Under the pieces are notes generated by a model that saw only the letters and a program-made list of their open reading frames with translations, searched no databases and had not been told where the DNA came from. From the NCBI GenBank assembly GCA_900088475.1, contig FLMG01002043.1, forward strand, positions 297 to 64,296: a DNA stretch of 64,000 nucleotides, written 5' to 3'. The stretch is from Hyphochytrium catenoides (lineage: Eukaryota > Sar > Hyphochytriomycetes > Hyphochytriales > Hyphochytriaceae). Each line of letters begins with the position of its first letter. Position 1 is the stretch's first letter. Shown here one piece after another: positions 33,901-46,600 of this stretch. Position numbers and translations under genes: made by a program.

Positions 33901-36630
33901 GGGTAAGGCTTTTATGGCTAGAGTCAAGCTAGATCAAAGGAGGATGCTCTGGGATGGGGAGCAAGGACGAGCAGAGAAGCACGCATACTCGACTCTTTCT
34001 CTTCAGCTGGTCCTTCCTGCTATCTACTGATGTTCCGAAGCAAAGGGGTGCCATTTACACCGTTCCCTATTGGCTTTGCTTCTTCCGGCATACTCCATTC
34101 ATGTTTTCGTCTGCGTTGGACGCTCTATTGAAAGCCTCTCCTCTCCTGCTCTACTGGTTTACCCGTCAGGGCTGGTCCGACTCTTTGCTTTCACTTCGTC
34201 CGTGACTCTCTGGACTTGGCTGAGAAGCGGACGACGGTGCAGATGCTCTGCAGTGAGAAAATTATGACGCTGTTGAAGACGGTTCTACCATCAGTACAGG
34301 TCCTTTAGCTACGAAGCAGGCATTGTCTTTTCTTCTCCTTCTACGTCGCATGGAGGGCACTTGCCATCTCTCTGAGCAATGCGTCTACCTTTTTGCCACC
34401 TATCCCCCATCCTGACATTCATGTCTCTTCAGTATATCTGGATAGGGCCAGTGTGTGCGAAGCAGAGACGTTCTCAACTTTTTCTTTGCCGTGACTGATA
34501 ACTGTTTGCTTCCAGGGTCCGCTGGTTGAGATGGCGACGCGGAAGGGTAGTGGACTGGTGCAGTTCCTGCAATCAGTCTTTGACTTTTGGGAGCTCGCTA
34601 TAAATGTAGAAGGAGAGGGAAGAGGAGAAAAGGAGAAAAGAGAGGCAATAAGCAAAGCAGTGACGGACGTGCATACCAGACTATACACTCTCTTGCATAA
34701 TCTGTTTGCCACAGATCCCGGTACGATAGGGTAGACAGAGACCCCAGAGACAGGCAAAAGCACATTGACTCTTAGTAGGCTTTGCGAGTTTTCATGTTTT
34801 CTCTTGCACCGCGCTATTATCTTTCTTTTGCTCTGTTCGGCTTGGCGTTTTCCCTCTGGCTTTAAGTCCAGCCTGGTACTTAGCTGAGGCATCAACGAGC
34901 CAAGAATAGGTCAGTAACTGTCCGTCTTCTCCAGGAGTCTGGAAGCGGGTGGCGCTTTGGTTCTTCGAGACGTATCAGAAGAATTTTATCAAGCTTGATA
35001 TCCAGGTGAGGCGCTCATCCACTTGGTCTCTGTCACGCTGTACTATCGACCGCTTTTGCCCTGTTCCGCGGTCGGGCCGATATTTGTCCCGAATGGTCGC
35101 TGAGCTCAACTTTTACTCAGACCCTTCTGGCTCCTCTTCCACAATCGACGCAAGAAGAGATTTGGAGGGAGGCTGAACTTCTAGTGCGCTATAATGAGCT
35201 AAATATGAGAAGGCCTCCAGGTTTGACATAGGGAGCCTTTAGTCGTGGGGAGGCTGCAGGGGCGCCAGAGCTTAAGGTTCATTGGCAGGCCAGGATTGGG
35301 AAGTGGACGATACCCCGTTCCATTATTCTGATGTTTCCCCTCCACAGGTACTTCAGACCTGCCAGAGCCGCTGATCGTCCATCTTCAGGAGCTCCAATCT
35401 TCATTCAATGCACTCCTTGCAACGGCGCGAGGGCCACAGGGGAAGAGCGGAAAGGAGAGGCTACGGAAGAAAAGCAGCAGATTCCTGCAATGTGAGTAAG
35501 AGGGCTGTCCACGTGCTTAGAAGGACACTTCATTTTTTCATCCGCTTTCCGTACTCAAGCTTGTCCGGCGTTCTGAAATGTTCTCTCTCTCATCTCTTTT
35601 TAACTTTAGCACTGTCCGAGTCAGAACCAAATGCGCGGTCTCTAGTGGTGAGCCAGCTGGAAGTAGTTTATGATGGAGACAGTACGGAGAGCTTACAAAG
35701 CAGAGGATTTACAAAGGTCAGTGTCGTTGTTTACACATCTTCCTCTGCGCCTACATCCTCGTGTATGTCCTTTTGTTTCTTTGCTATCTCTCTATCTTCA
35801 GTGCCGCCGGTAAGATCTTCCTTGCTCCGCTGTCTTTCTCTCCCTCCCACCTTCCTATCAACAGGTCGGGCACCTAAATCCAGGTGAAGGTGGAAAAGGG
35901 ATCTATCTCTGGATTCGCAAGTCGCCAGCGTCTCTAGCTTCTCCGGCGTCTGCGCGGCAGAAGCCTGCGCCAGAAGAACGATTTTCAGAGCCACTCTCTG
36001 GTATCGCGCTGTCCACCTCTGACCAAGAGGAACAGAAGCTTCGAAAGGAGGTCAGCTTACTTCCAAGTCATGAATCGCTAGTTGTTTTTGGTTTGGCTGT
36101 GACCCTCTGCCGCCGGTTTGTCGAGCTCACTTCGCTTGCTTTGCTTTTTGGGACCTCTCTTTTGCTCTTGAACAGGGCTACATTCAGATCCAGAAGCGAC
36201 TCAACCGCGGGATGAGCCTTGGCGGGAGCCATGTCTATTTATGGTTAGACCTTCTTAGCATCTGAGTGCCCTCTAGGGCTATGTACTCTGTGTCTATCTC
36301 TATTGACTGGTGCTCCAGTCTATTGGTTTAGTTTCCTTCGCTCGGCTGCTGCCCTTCCAAGTCCCGCCAACGGCCCTCGTTTTGTCTTGTCTCGACTTCC
36401 TTCCTCCTCAATCCAAAGCCTCATGTCTGTCGTCTGACCCCGGTGGTGTCTGAAGGTATAAGCGTGGCGGGTCGCCCCCAATCTCCGACTTGCTGCTGAT
36501 GGAGACGGACCTGGACCTGGTGGAGACACCCCAAGGCTTCTACTACCCACTGAAGACGCATCAGAAGTTCAATATCTTTGCCAAGGTTTGTCCACCTTGC
36601 TTTCTCTTCTTTCTTCATATTTCCTCATAA
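30955..36630 (+). CDS. Multi-exon protein with Cys-rich ribbon and two MABP-like repeats
   Basis: Phase-consistent exons: 30955-31108, 31178-31522, 31664-31747, 31898-32017, 32260-32370, 32565-32651, 33032 to about 33273. Later exons are approximate: 33467-33592, 33758-33902, 34516-34729, 34935-35005, 35347-35491, 35609-35715, 35864-36051, 36177-36243, 36454-36586 with read-through to TAA near 36630. The acidic Gln-rich N-terminus leads to a CVCGLLLLVP...CSVC ribbon resembling an LSD1-type zinc finger. A long helical region follows (EFFRTVTSFPLFAEDAK; ILSPMFHAAAAGMV; ELQPALRSLVSLH). The C-terminus has two copies of the MABP signature: HLNPGEGGKGIYLWIRK, then KRLNRGMSLGGSHVYLWYKR with PISDLLL. 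MABP beta-prisms bind acidic membranes in MVB12 and related trafficking proteins. A membrane-associated role is inferred; the middle region is unassigned. Confidence 0.7.
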
Positions 36631-36967
36631 ACTCTACATTGCCGTCCGAGCCTAGCAAACACTCAGTGTCGAACAATTGGCGTCTGACAAACTCGCTTTC
36701 CTGCTTGCGCTCTCTAAACCTCAGCAAACCCGCATCTGCTATGCCTTTCTATAAGCGAGGCTGACGGACAAAGCACCACTAGCTAGCAGCCGGACGTTGC
36801 TCCTACTCACTGTTATCTCTGTCACACCTGCTATACGGTTCTGTCCTTCCTTCCTACCTTCCTACATGCAAGTGTCTTAACTTGTAGGGCGTCTTTCCAT
36901 TATCTCCGTCCCTTATGGGGCTGAATATATCAACGTATTCACGGCACTATGACATTATCCTTCCCAC

Positions 36968-39900
36968 TTATTCCTCTGGCACAAGCTTGTACTCTTGGGG
37001 CTTTGTCTTCCTCCTCCGATACAGCGCAGTGCCCAAGGTTCCGATAATCAGAACAGACGTCAGAATAGCGGCTGGGGCAAGAGAAGAAGAGACCAGCAAT
37101 CAGAAAGAGGTCGTTTTGGAAAGCACATTTGAGTTCGATGACAGGCCTCCTACCTGCTATGAGAATGGCTGAGCCCGAGGACCCAGCCTCTCCCGGTCTC
37201 TGATAGTCAATAATCCAGGTCCGAATCTCCATGGGCCGCAGGGTCACAGAAGACGATGAAGAACGAAGAGAGGATTTTTCCTCGCTTTCAGCGGACTGAG
37301 TCAACGTGTCAACCTCGGCACTGCAAGAGAGAGCACATATAAAGTCAGGTCTTTGGCAAAGGTGATGGTACTTCAATGTCACAGAGCTGTTTTTCGGAAG
37401 CTCACATGTCTCTAATTTCTCACTTTGCACCTCCGCCAACGGACTATAACTCTCTCATCCTTCACATGGACTCGCAAGCCCAGCGCTCTTAATCTAATAG
37501 AACGCGAAAGAGTCTGTTGCGTACCCTTCTATCTTCCACTGGAGCCTATCCATTTTCTTCTTCGCTTTCAAAGTTGACAAAGTCATCTCCTCCGTGCTTT
37601 GAATGGATAAATGTTTGTCATTGAAGAGATCGTTCAGGTCCAGCTCCACATCCGTAGTGCCGTTGTTTAGGCTATGCCGTGCCTCATAGAGATGTGCAAG
37701 GCGAAGTAGAAGCTGCTTGTCTCCAAGCTGCTGGACAGTTAGCAGCTGAAGAGACGGAGGAAGAGGTCGCACCAGGAGAGAATGGTTGAAGGCGGTGGTA
37801 TTGGCATCCAACTGGCGCAGTGACGCTAACATATGGAGAGAGAAATAACAGCGGGGTTCGACAGCTTAGAGATTGGTGGGGGCAAAAAAAAAGGAACTAC
37901 GACAAGAACAGACAAGTCAATCTAGTTCATAACGTCAACAAGCGAAGAGCCAGGCGACAGCCAAGGTATGCGTAGTAAGCTTTAGCTGGGTACGGTTGAC
38001 TAGCTAACGGAGCTATTCGGATGGCGCCCGGTAGGAGAGACATGGGAGAGGAGCGACATCAAAAGGACAGCATACCTGCGGAGGTGAACAACAGTTCAGG
38101 GTGGGCTTGGTGCTCCGCCTGCGCTATAGGATAGGTCTCTTCCTCCCTCTCAATCCTGTCCAGCGTGATGCGATAACGACCCGTGACGACCAATCCGTGA
38201 CAGTTAGGGTCACACACCGTCTCGTTCAGTGCTTCGGACACTCCTGATGAATGTTTAAAGGGCCCAAAGAGCGTGAGATATCGAGCATGACAACTGTCCG
38301 GATGGCAAAAGGTACGCACTGCACGAAGAAATATGCAGGACACGGACAGGTATTCCGTCCTGACGCATGAAGAGCAACCTTGACAAACCAGAGAGGTGAG
38401 AGAAGCAAGGTCTACATCTATGACCTCTATCATCATCGTGGAGCAGGCGTCGATGCGCCATGAGTTCGATCTCTCCGTCCCGCAAGCTTGCGCCGCCTTG
38501 AGCCCTGTCCGTCTGCGATGCGAGAGAGAGAGGGATGCAAAAGGTGGTGAGCACCGACTCACCATTTATACGAAAACATTAGGGATAGACTAGATCTCAG
38601 CATCCGTGGTCTGGCCACAAGACGGAAAGCAGAAGGAAAGCGCATGCAATCAAGAAGTGCAAGAAGGAAGACCAAAGCCGCACATGTATCGTAAATCTTC
38701 TGTTTGTGTTTGGGTCCTCAATGAAAGCGAGCGCCGTCACGGGGTAATAATTGCCAGCCACGGGATCAGTCACCTCCAAGGGCCAGGTGTCGCGAGCGTT
38801 TCTAGTGTGAAAGGAAGGGAGAAGCATAGAAGAAAGAGGAGAGAACGTTCAGACCACATTACAAAGCTCAGTCTGACATCCAGGGTGTCCCTTCTTTCAC
38901 TGCCCTCCCCCTTCTTAACCGCTTCGCCCTCTTACCTCTTTCGCCTCAGCACGTCTCGTCCATTGCTGTCAGTGAACATTACGCCGTTGTTCTTGAGGTC
39001 TGTGTGCCAAAGGCTCACCACCTCCTTTCCTTTGCCGTCCCCTATTGGGATTGGGCCAACCGTCCACTCCACCTCAACATACGGGAGAGCAGAGTACAGT
39101 CGCACTGTTTGTTGGACAAGGGAACCGAATCGCTGTATGGAAGCAAGTCGGAGTGAGCTCAATCAAGAGGCAAATGGCAAGCTCACACGGGAGGCAGAAC
39201 AAGAGGTGCTGTTCAATGGAAGAGGTAGCAAGCTGTTGCCTAACCTGGTGCATCTGCTGCACAACTTCTCCCTTCTCCACTTTCAGCTCAATATTTTGCC
39301 CCTCAGTGGCAGCAGGATGTGGCAGACAAGGAGGAACAGGCCCCTCGGGACAAGCTGGGCGGAAGATGTAGGCGCCACTAATGAAAAAAGGAGAGGGGGA
39401 GTGGGCTTAGCATTTGGCCTCCGTATCTCTTCATGCACTACAATGTCATTGCTTCTCGTTTCCAATGGCTTAAAGCTTCATGCTGATGCCTCTCGATTCT
39501 CAAAGCCAAGTTCCATAGGTTTAACGCATCTTACAGCGTCTGCAGCCACTCCTTTCTGGATCTCCCCTCTTGCTAGTACATTGGCGTGACTGGGCTCACC
39601 TTGCCTGTCCTCGGCGATGCTCAGTCTTCCCATCGCTACTTATGTAGTATCCCCAGTCCTGTCGCAGCTCAGTACGCACGCCGCTAAGCTTATTTTCCAG
39701 TGAACCGATCAGGCCAGTCACAGGGCAGAAGCTCAAACGATAAAACTCATTCTCAATAGCAGAGGAGCTGCCTGCAAGATGGGGACCAAAGGAGAGATGA
39801 GTCGTGAGAAAGGCAACTGAGGCAGAAGCAGGGCTTTGTATCAGGCAACGCAGCTTTTTCAGGTGCAGTAAAGGTAGTCAGACACTTGAGAAAAGAGGAG

Positions 39901-42900
39901 ATTGGTCAAAAGAAGGAAGAGAGAGACGGGAAAAGACTACCTCCACAATCAAGATCGGGGCCTGCATTGGCCTCTGCGGAGGGAGGCAGAGGCTCCTCAT
40001 CGTCTTTCTCCTCTTGAACAACTGGATACCAGACCTGATTATCTGCAATCCAGGGAATTGGGGAGTCAAAATCATCGCTCTAATATGCGTCGACAGCACT
40101 ACCAGTCTCGCCCTCTCTGGTCCCGCACACGATATAGCGGAGTATTAGGGCTGCGATTCACTATCCTTTGGCTCATTCGCACACCAACCGGTTCCTCTCC
40201 TGGCACTCACCAGGCTGGGGCTTGATATCGACATAGAATGTGCTATAGCCCGCTGCCGGCAATTCTGCAAGGAATACAAGTTCTGTTTTCTTCTTCTTGT
40301 GTCCTCCACTAACGACGTCCTGGTCCGATGCTACCTCGGGCTTTCTGGGGAGGACTGTGACCAGCTGGGAGGGGATGGAGCGGCCGAGATGATCCGTAAC
40401 CACGTACTGCCCATGAAAGAAAGCAAAGTGATCATTTTGATTGCGCAATATAGCTCAGGAGAATAGATAGCTTGAAACGGATGCGAACACGCTTGGGGAA
40501 AACCTTACCAGCTGGTTCTTACGCACTGGAAATCGTATGGGTTGCGTCCGCACTTGGGCTAGCGGATTATAGGCAATGATTGCTATTGCCTCCACCGCTT
40601 CAGAGGTGAAGTCACACCTGTGAAGAGAAAATGGCCTGGTTAGTTCCTTAGCCACTCTCAAAGATGGTTATTATTGCTGTCGCTGCCCATTCCCTTCAGT
40701 CCGTTTGAAGACACATCCTCGAGCACCTTGGCTACTACTCCTAACCTTGAACCGGTAATGCACCCTAGGGCCCGATACTTTGACCCTTAAACTTCTTATC
40801 TTACCGTGTCTCATTGAGGTACCAGCAGGAAGTGAACGTAATGTTACCCTTTCCATCAACCTTTTGACCATTGGCCTCAGGATTCAGCAAGTGAAGTAGA
40901 CTATTTTTCATCACTTCTTCACAAAGCTCTCTTCCTTCATGCAGCCTCAAGGCGTAGTCCGCGCTTACGTGCTCCTTTTCGGTGCCACTCACGCCATCAT
41001 GATGCTGTACCAGAGCCAACGCTTCCCAAAGTCGAGAAGAGGACAAGCCGCGAGACGCGAGAGGATGGGGGATCTACATGTCAGGAGAAGTAGTGTTATT
41101 GCCTTCTAAGGTTTGTTCATTTCGTCCACGCACATGCACTTGAAAGCTGAGAATCTAACACGTGCACTCAAGGTGAACTAACCCTTTTGATGGTAAAACA
41201 CACTTACCTGGGCCTCCATTTGCCTACAGGACTGCAGCAGGGAGCTCATGCGGCGGACAAAGCCCTTCAATGAGGGCCGAGAGGTAAAATATCCAGTCCA
41301 AAAAGCGTGGCCGTCGTCCCCGCCAGACTTCTCGCGCCCATTTCGGCTGGAGGACGGATGGGCAAAACTTCCAGGATTGTCACAATAAGGGAAGAAGTCT
41401 CCCTTTTTCTCGGGCCATGCTGCGTCTGCTCGGTGCTTACTCTCCATGTACATGCGCGGCGTAGAGTAAAATGCGTTGATACGGCCGTCAAGGTTCACGT
41501 AGTGAATCAACTGCATAAGAACCGGGAATGCCCATAGTCGCCGTGAGCAAAAGCACGATAGTGGTAACTTGTGTGTGACAGGAGAGCCAGACCAACGAGG
41601 AAGAAAGACACCAAGATACCTAATACAAGCAGCAAGTCCTGCGAACTCTACATCCTAAGGGTGCACCGCTCTCTCTCACACGCTGCTTACCTTGTCAAGA
41701 TTCTTGAAGTATCTGTCTGGCTCCTGATACTGGAAATCCGAGCCGAAGGTGAGCATTATGTTCCCATCTCTGGAAGCGTAATGCCCGCCCTGCTCCAAAC
41801 AAGATGCCACAAACTGGTCAACCCTAGAAGAAGTAAAGGCTTATGAGCCACTGCCATGGAGTACAGGGCAGGTTTACCTAGCTTGTAGAGCGTAGAAGCA
41901 GTAGTGGGGTAAAGAGAGCCATATCAGGCAGGCAAGAAGTTCTTACTGACCTCTCCTTCACATTTACGTCCTTGAGACGGGGATCATCTTGAATCGGCGC
42001 ATCCCCATCTAAGGCAGGGCAAGATCGAAGTAGCTCAGCCATAAACACCTATTCAAGACTAAGGCCATGCAAAGGCTAAGAAAGTGCTTACTGCCCCCAT
42101 TATAAACGTCCCAGCCGAAGCCGCCTGGAGGACCGTAAGTGCGCATGATTCCGCTAAAGATGTGTGCCGAGGCTCCAAGGCTATCGCTTGGACGCATAAT
42201 AACCTGCATATCCACAAAAAAGAGAAGAGTATGTCAGTTTGGAAAGAGAGAGACTCACAAGACTGTAAAAGAGAAACCTACTCCCTCTAAGTCGAAGAGT
42301 GTAGGCTTACCTCCAAGGTACGGTCTCTTTCTCTCTTACGCCTGTCCTGATAGTCAATTCGGCCCAGGAACCAGCCATCAAAACCCATCAAGGCATTGAT
42401 TGTCGCTTGAAAGGATGAATGACCCTGCGATGGGAGAAAAATGAAAGGCGAGACAGAAAAGGAGTTAGAAAAAACCTGAAAGACATAAGGAGTAAAGCTT
42501 CCGTACAAAAGGGTCAATCTGCCATCCCACTCGGGGCGCCGCGTCAGGCCCAAACTCATTCAATATGAAGCGATGTCCCAGAGTCTGCTGGTCAATCATG
42601 TCCACATAGTATGGAGCTGCCTCGTCATTCATACACCTACCAGGGCAAAGCTCGTTAGTCCAACGGGAAAGAAGGGATTGGAGTTTGGCTGCGCCTAGGA
42701 AAGGGAGACTTGAAGGCAAGAGAGAGAGAGAAGATAACCATCTATGCCCAGCAAGTCCTTACCATCCGCCATTGATGAATTCCAGTTGGCCTCTCTTCAC
42801 CAAGTCCCGCACCAGGCTCTTCATTTCATCTCCTTGCTGCACCCACCAGCGGTATAAGAAGGCCATCTCGACGTAGATAAATTTTCTGCTCCAGAAGATG

Positions 42901-43627
42901 GAAGTAAAAACTTATTAGCGTGAGCTTTAGCAAGGCACACCGCGCTGTGGAAAAGCCTGTATCACCGCCGCCATAGTAACCACGCCAGGACGGAGTAGCA
43001 CGACATGAGAATGAGCGCAGTCAAGGTAATACTAACCTGTCAGGATTGACAGTCAGCGCTCTCATGACGTTATCGAGAATGTACTGCACACCAGTATTCT
43101 CATCCTGATTGCGCGATCCTGCACAAGGAAACATGTTAGGCTCGCTATAGAAGAGATGCTCAAAGTAAAAGGAAGAACTCTTGAGTAAATAAGAAGAAGC
43201 AGCAAGGTACCCAGGAGAGGAAGGTCATCTTTGTAGCGTCCTTACCTACTAGGTACTGGTCCACAGTCTTTAGCCATCCGACATCGTCGTGGGTATGAGG
43301 GACGATGTGAACGTTCAATTTCCCTTTCACCGGTCCCGAGCTGGTGTTATAGATCCCGGGGGTTAGCTTGTATCCGACTTTCTCTTCATAGCGCTTCTGA
43401 ACAGCTTCCTTTTCCCTAAAGTCATAGTGAAAAATTTCCTCTGTTGCTGCACCGTCTTGGCTTTTTAGGAGAGCAGTATGCTGGTCTTTCTCGTAGGAGA
43501 TGCCCTCAAACTGGTTGAAAGTCCATTCAAAGGCGGAAAACGCTTGTTGGTTCGATGATTGGAGAGACACGATTGTGGCTAGGATCAACAGGATCGAGCC
43601 CAAAAACGGAAGCATATATAAGGCCAT
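36968..43627 (-). CDS. MAN2B1: Lysosomal-type class II alpha-mannosidase (GH38), membrane-anchored
   Basis: Hydrolyses alpha-mannosides of N-glycans, normally in lysosomes or vacuoles. Starts at ATG 43627 with a hydrophobic signal or anchor (residues 5-20). Early exons are phase-consistent: 43627-43246, 43118-43037, then about 42889-42764, 42641-42508, 42424-42320, 42207-42095. The last are 37320-37154 and 37071-36968 (TAA); roughly 20 exons in all. Catalytic features are intact: HTHDDVGW 111-118 (zinc His/Asp), EFINGGW, GWQIDPF plus GHS (nucleophile Asp), [23 protein letters not shown] (acid/base region) and [12 protein letters not shown] (zinc His). The late domain has [15 protein letters not shown] and LRPMEIRTW. 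After these, a 20-odd-residue membrane span and the tail [17 protein letters not shown] follow. A Golgi mannosidase II is less likely because the [15 protein letters not shown] pattern is lysosomal-type. Confidence 0.95.
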
Positions 43628-46600
43628 GATGTCCCTTGTAGATGGCTGGCTTGGGGAGAGCCTCAAATTCTCGCCACTTATTGCTTCTCGCCCCTTATTG
43701 CTTCTCCAGTAAGGCGCGTTATCGGTGATCGTCAGATCTCCTGTGTGTTAGTTCTCTTCCTCTTGGGCCCTGCTGCTGCTTGGCTGGATGGTGCTGCTGT
43801 ACCTGCTTAATGCAAGAAGTTTGACTCGCGTCTTCTTCCTTCTTTCTGCACTTCTCAAAGTCAGCATCAGAACAGCTTCCTCCTTGACAGCGCTGACGCC
43901 GTCGCGGCCTGGGTGCCTTGACACTTTCTCCAGAAGACGAGGAAGAAGAGCAACAAGAAGACTGCTGCTCCAGAAAGAAGCAAGCGACGCGAGGGGTTGA
44001 AGTTCATGACTCATGACGAAGATCCAAGATCCAAACATCCAGAGAAAGAGAAGAGAAAGATTCTTTTTTCCCGCTGTACCTTTTCACCCCTCTCTCCCTA
44101 ATTATTGTCTTTCAGAGGAAAAAACCCGGGTCGTCGGCAATGGGACTCGGGTCGACAAAGTCGCCTGTGGCTTTCCCATACAAGTTGTGCTTTCTTCATA
44201 ATAAGTTTATAACCGGCGACAACTATGGGTAGCCTACTTCCTATACAAGCAAAACACTAGACTATTCATTATTCACCTGCAACGGCACTACTAATAATAG
44301 AGAACTGTATCCTACAGTTGTTGCTATCTTCTATGATAGACCTACTACGTGGTACTCGCTTTCCCCCTGCAGTTTGGACTGGTAGTAGGCTTGTGGTGGG
44401 CTGAACCTGCACCTTCCCTCAGTAACGCTTGTATGTTGTTTTCTCTACACCGACATTCTCCAGTAACTAACCTAAAAGTCTACAGGAGGAGTACAAGTCG
44501 GCCTCCTCTTCTCCTAAAGAGGAAGAGAACTACGTAATAAAACTGTAGTTAGCAGCATGATAGCCTGGTATCTCTTCCCTTCCTCTCTTTCGCTCTCCCA
44601 CACTACTAGTTCTACTACTGTTGGAATTGGAGATACAGCTCATCCTCTTCTCGCTGTGACGGATGGTTAACGACAAAGAGATCCGGTAGATAACATCAGA
44701 GGATTCTAGCGATATCTTCATGGAGTAGTGTGCAGAGTGTCGTTTGATCTATGGAGTCTTGGTCTCGCCACCATCTGTTAGGACTTGAAGGTTTCAGACT
44801 TTGACATGCTACTTAAGCAGAGTAGGAGGATAGGCAACAAGGATTCTGTTGTTATTAGCAAGAGCTGCCTCAACTCCTTAGCTGTGGCACTAGCGCACAA
44901 GCATTTGCCCTGGAAACAATAGAGCCAGAACAACTTGTGAAGAGCCTTCCTTGGTTTGCAGAAGAGGTGGTGCACGTATCAGGTCAGCAGTCATAGTGAT
45001 AGTAGAGCTTTCAGGAGAGAAGGCTTTCTCCCCCTTTCACCTCTCTTGTCAACAGGGCTCTTCCTTTGGTCTTGCTTTGTTGTCTCTACATGGTACATTT
45101 TCTAAGGTAGGTAGAACTTTATGTTAGGAAAAACCTATTCTTCTCCTTTCCTCTACATGCGAAGCATAATGAAAAGAGGAGGCTCTCAGTCTCGCTTTTC
45201 TCATCTCCGGAGAACACATTCTTATCGTGGACTGACAGAAGCTGCTGTTGCGCTCAGCGAAGACTCACTTGCTCGTGTTGCAATCTCCACATTCACTAGA
45301 GCTCATATACTTTTCTCGTGACTAGTTCATCTTCCTCTGTGACATGATATCTCACAACTACTGCCCTATCCTCCCACCAGGCACTTTGTCACAGATGATA
45401 CAGCACTGGGCAGCTACTGTTAGCTGTCAGCAGGTAGTAGTAGGGTGCAGCTCGGGGGTGGTGCTACTCACGGAACAAACTCGCTGTTAAGATCTAAAAT
45501 CGCTGGGACAGAAGACAACTTAACAGGAGCCCGTTGTTGTTGGAGCCGCACCACGCCCTACTAGTAGAGCGTTGTGCTGCCAGTAGAGAGGCAGTACATG
45601 CAGAAGAAGAAGGAAGAATAGCTACTACTAGACAGGAAGGTTAATGGTTAGACAAAAAACGTAGAGACGTCGTCGCGAAAGGGTCCTTCTACTCTTAGAG
45701 CTATTATCATTGTATAAAGTACGTCATCGTCAAAGATTTGCTTCTATGCGTGAAAGAGTAGCCTCTTCTTCTTGCGCACTGCTGGCCTCTCCAGAAGGCA
45801 CGAGGACAGAGCGCCTCTGGCTGATGGATAGTACTACTCTGCAATGCTGACGGCCAACAAATCCTTACAATTTGCACCCCACCAGCTCCAGACTTCCTAA
45901 ATAAGCAGCATTGCGTAGACGGGATTATGGATAACAATTGTCGATCTCTTTTTCCCTCAAACTCTCTCTGAAGGAGAGTGGAAATAATAGTCAACGGCAT
46001 CGAGCTTTAGCATTTATCGTCGAGAGAGCTTTGGAGGCAACAAGAGATCCTGCGGTATCGCTCACTCTTCTTACTAAATATCTATTATGTACGGGAACAC
46101 TACTAGAACTATCTGGACTACTGTCGCTAATTGAAATCTTGCAAGGAAGAGTCCCGCTGTCCTCTGGAAAAATGACCACTGATGGCTACGAGCCGGAAAA
46201 AAATAGCACAAGTAGCTGCCACTACGCGGTAGTAGTAGCAGAGCCTCCCATCTACCCTGTCCATGCAACGTAACAGCACGAGGCTTCGTCCCTATAATGA
46301 GGAGGTAAAATCAGAGCCGCTTGCCTGGTTCAGCCGGTCTCCCACTACTAGTGGATAATAAGGGACAACTAACTGATGCGATTTGTGGTTGGGAACAGCG
46401 ATGACTGTTGGCTTTTCTGTTTAGGCTCCCTTGCCCCGTTCCTAGGTGCATGTTCATCAGCAGCACAACGCTCTTACACGGTCCTGTCCGAATAGAAGAG
46501 TGGCTTCGGTCGCAGTCTTTCACCAGCTGAAAGCTCTGGTTCTAGAGACGGGAAAGTGTATCTGAAAGGCCTTATTGAGTTTGCTAACTGCTGTTCTTAT

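Noticed and set aside
38606-39589. 327-codon plus frame
   Set aside because: Runs antisense through several mannosidase exons and introns; the minus-strand exons carry GH38 motifs.
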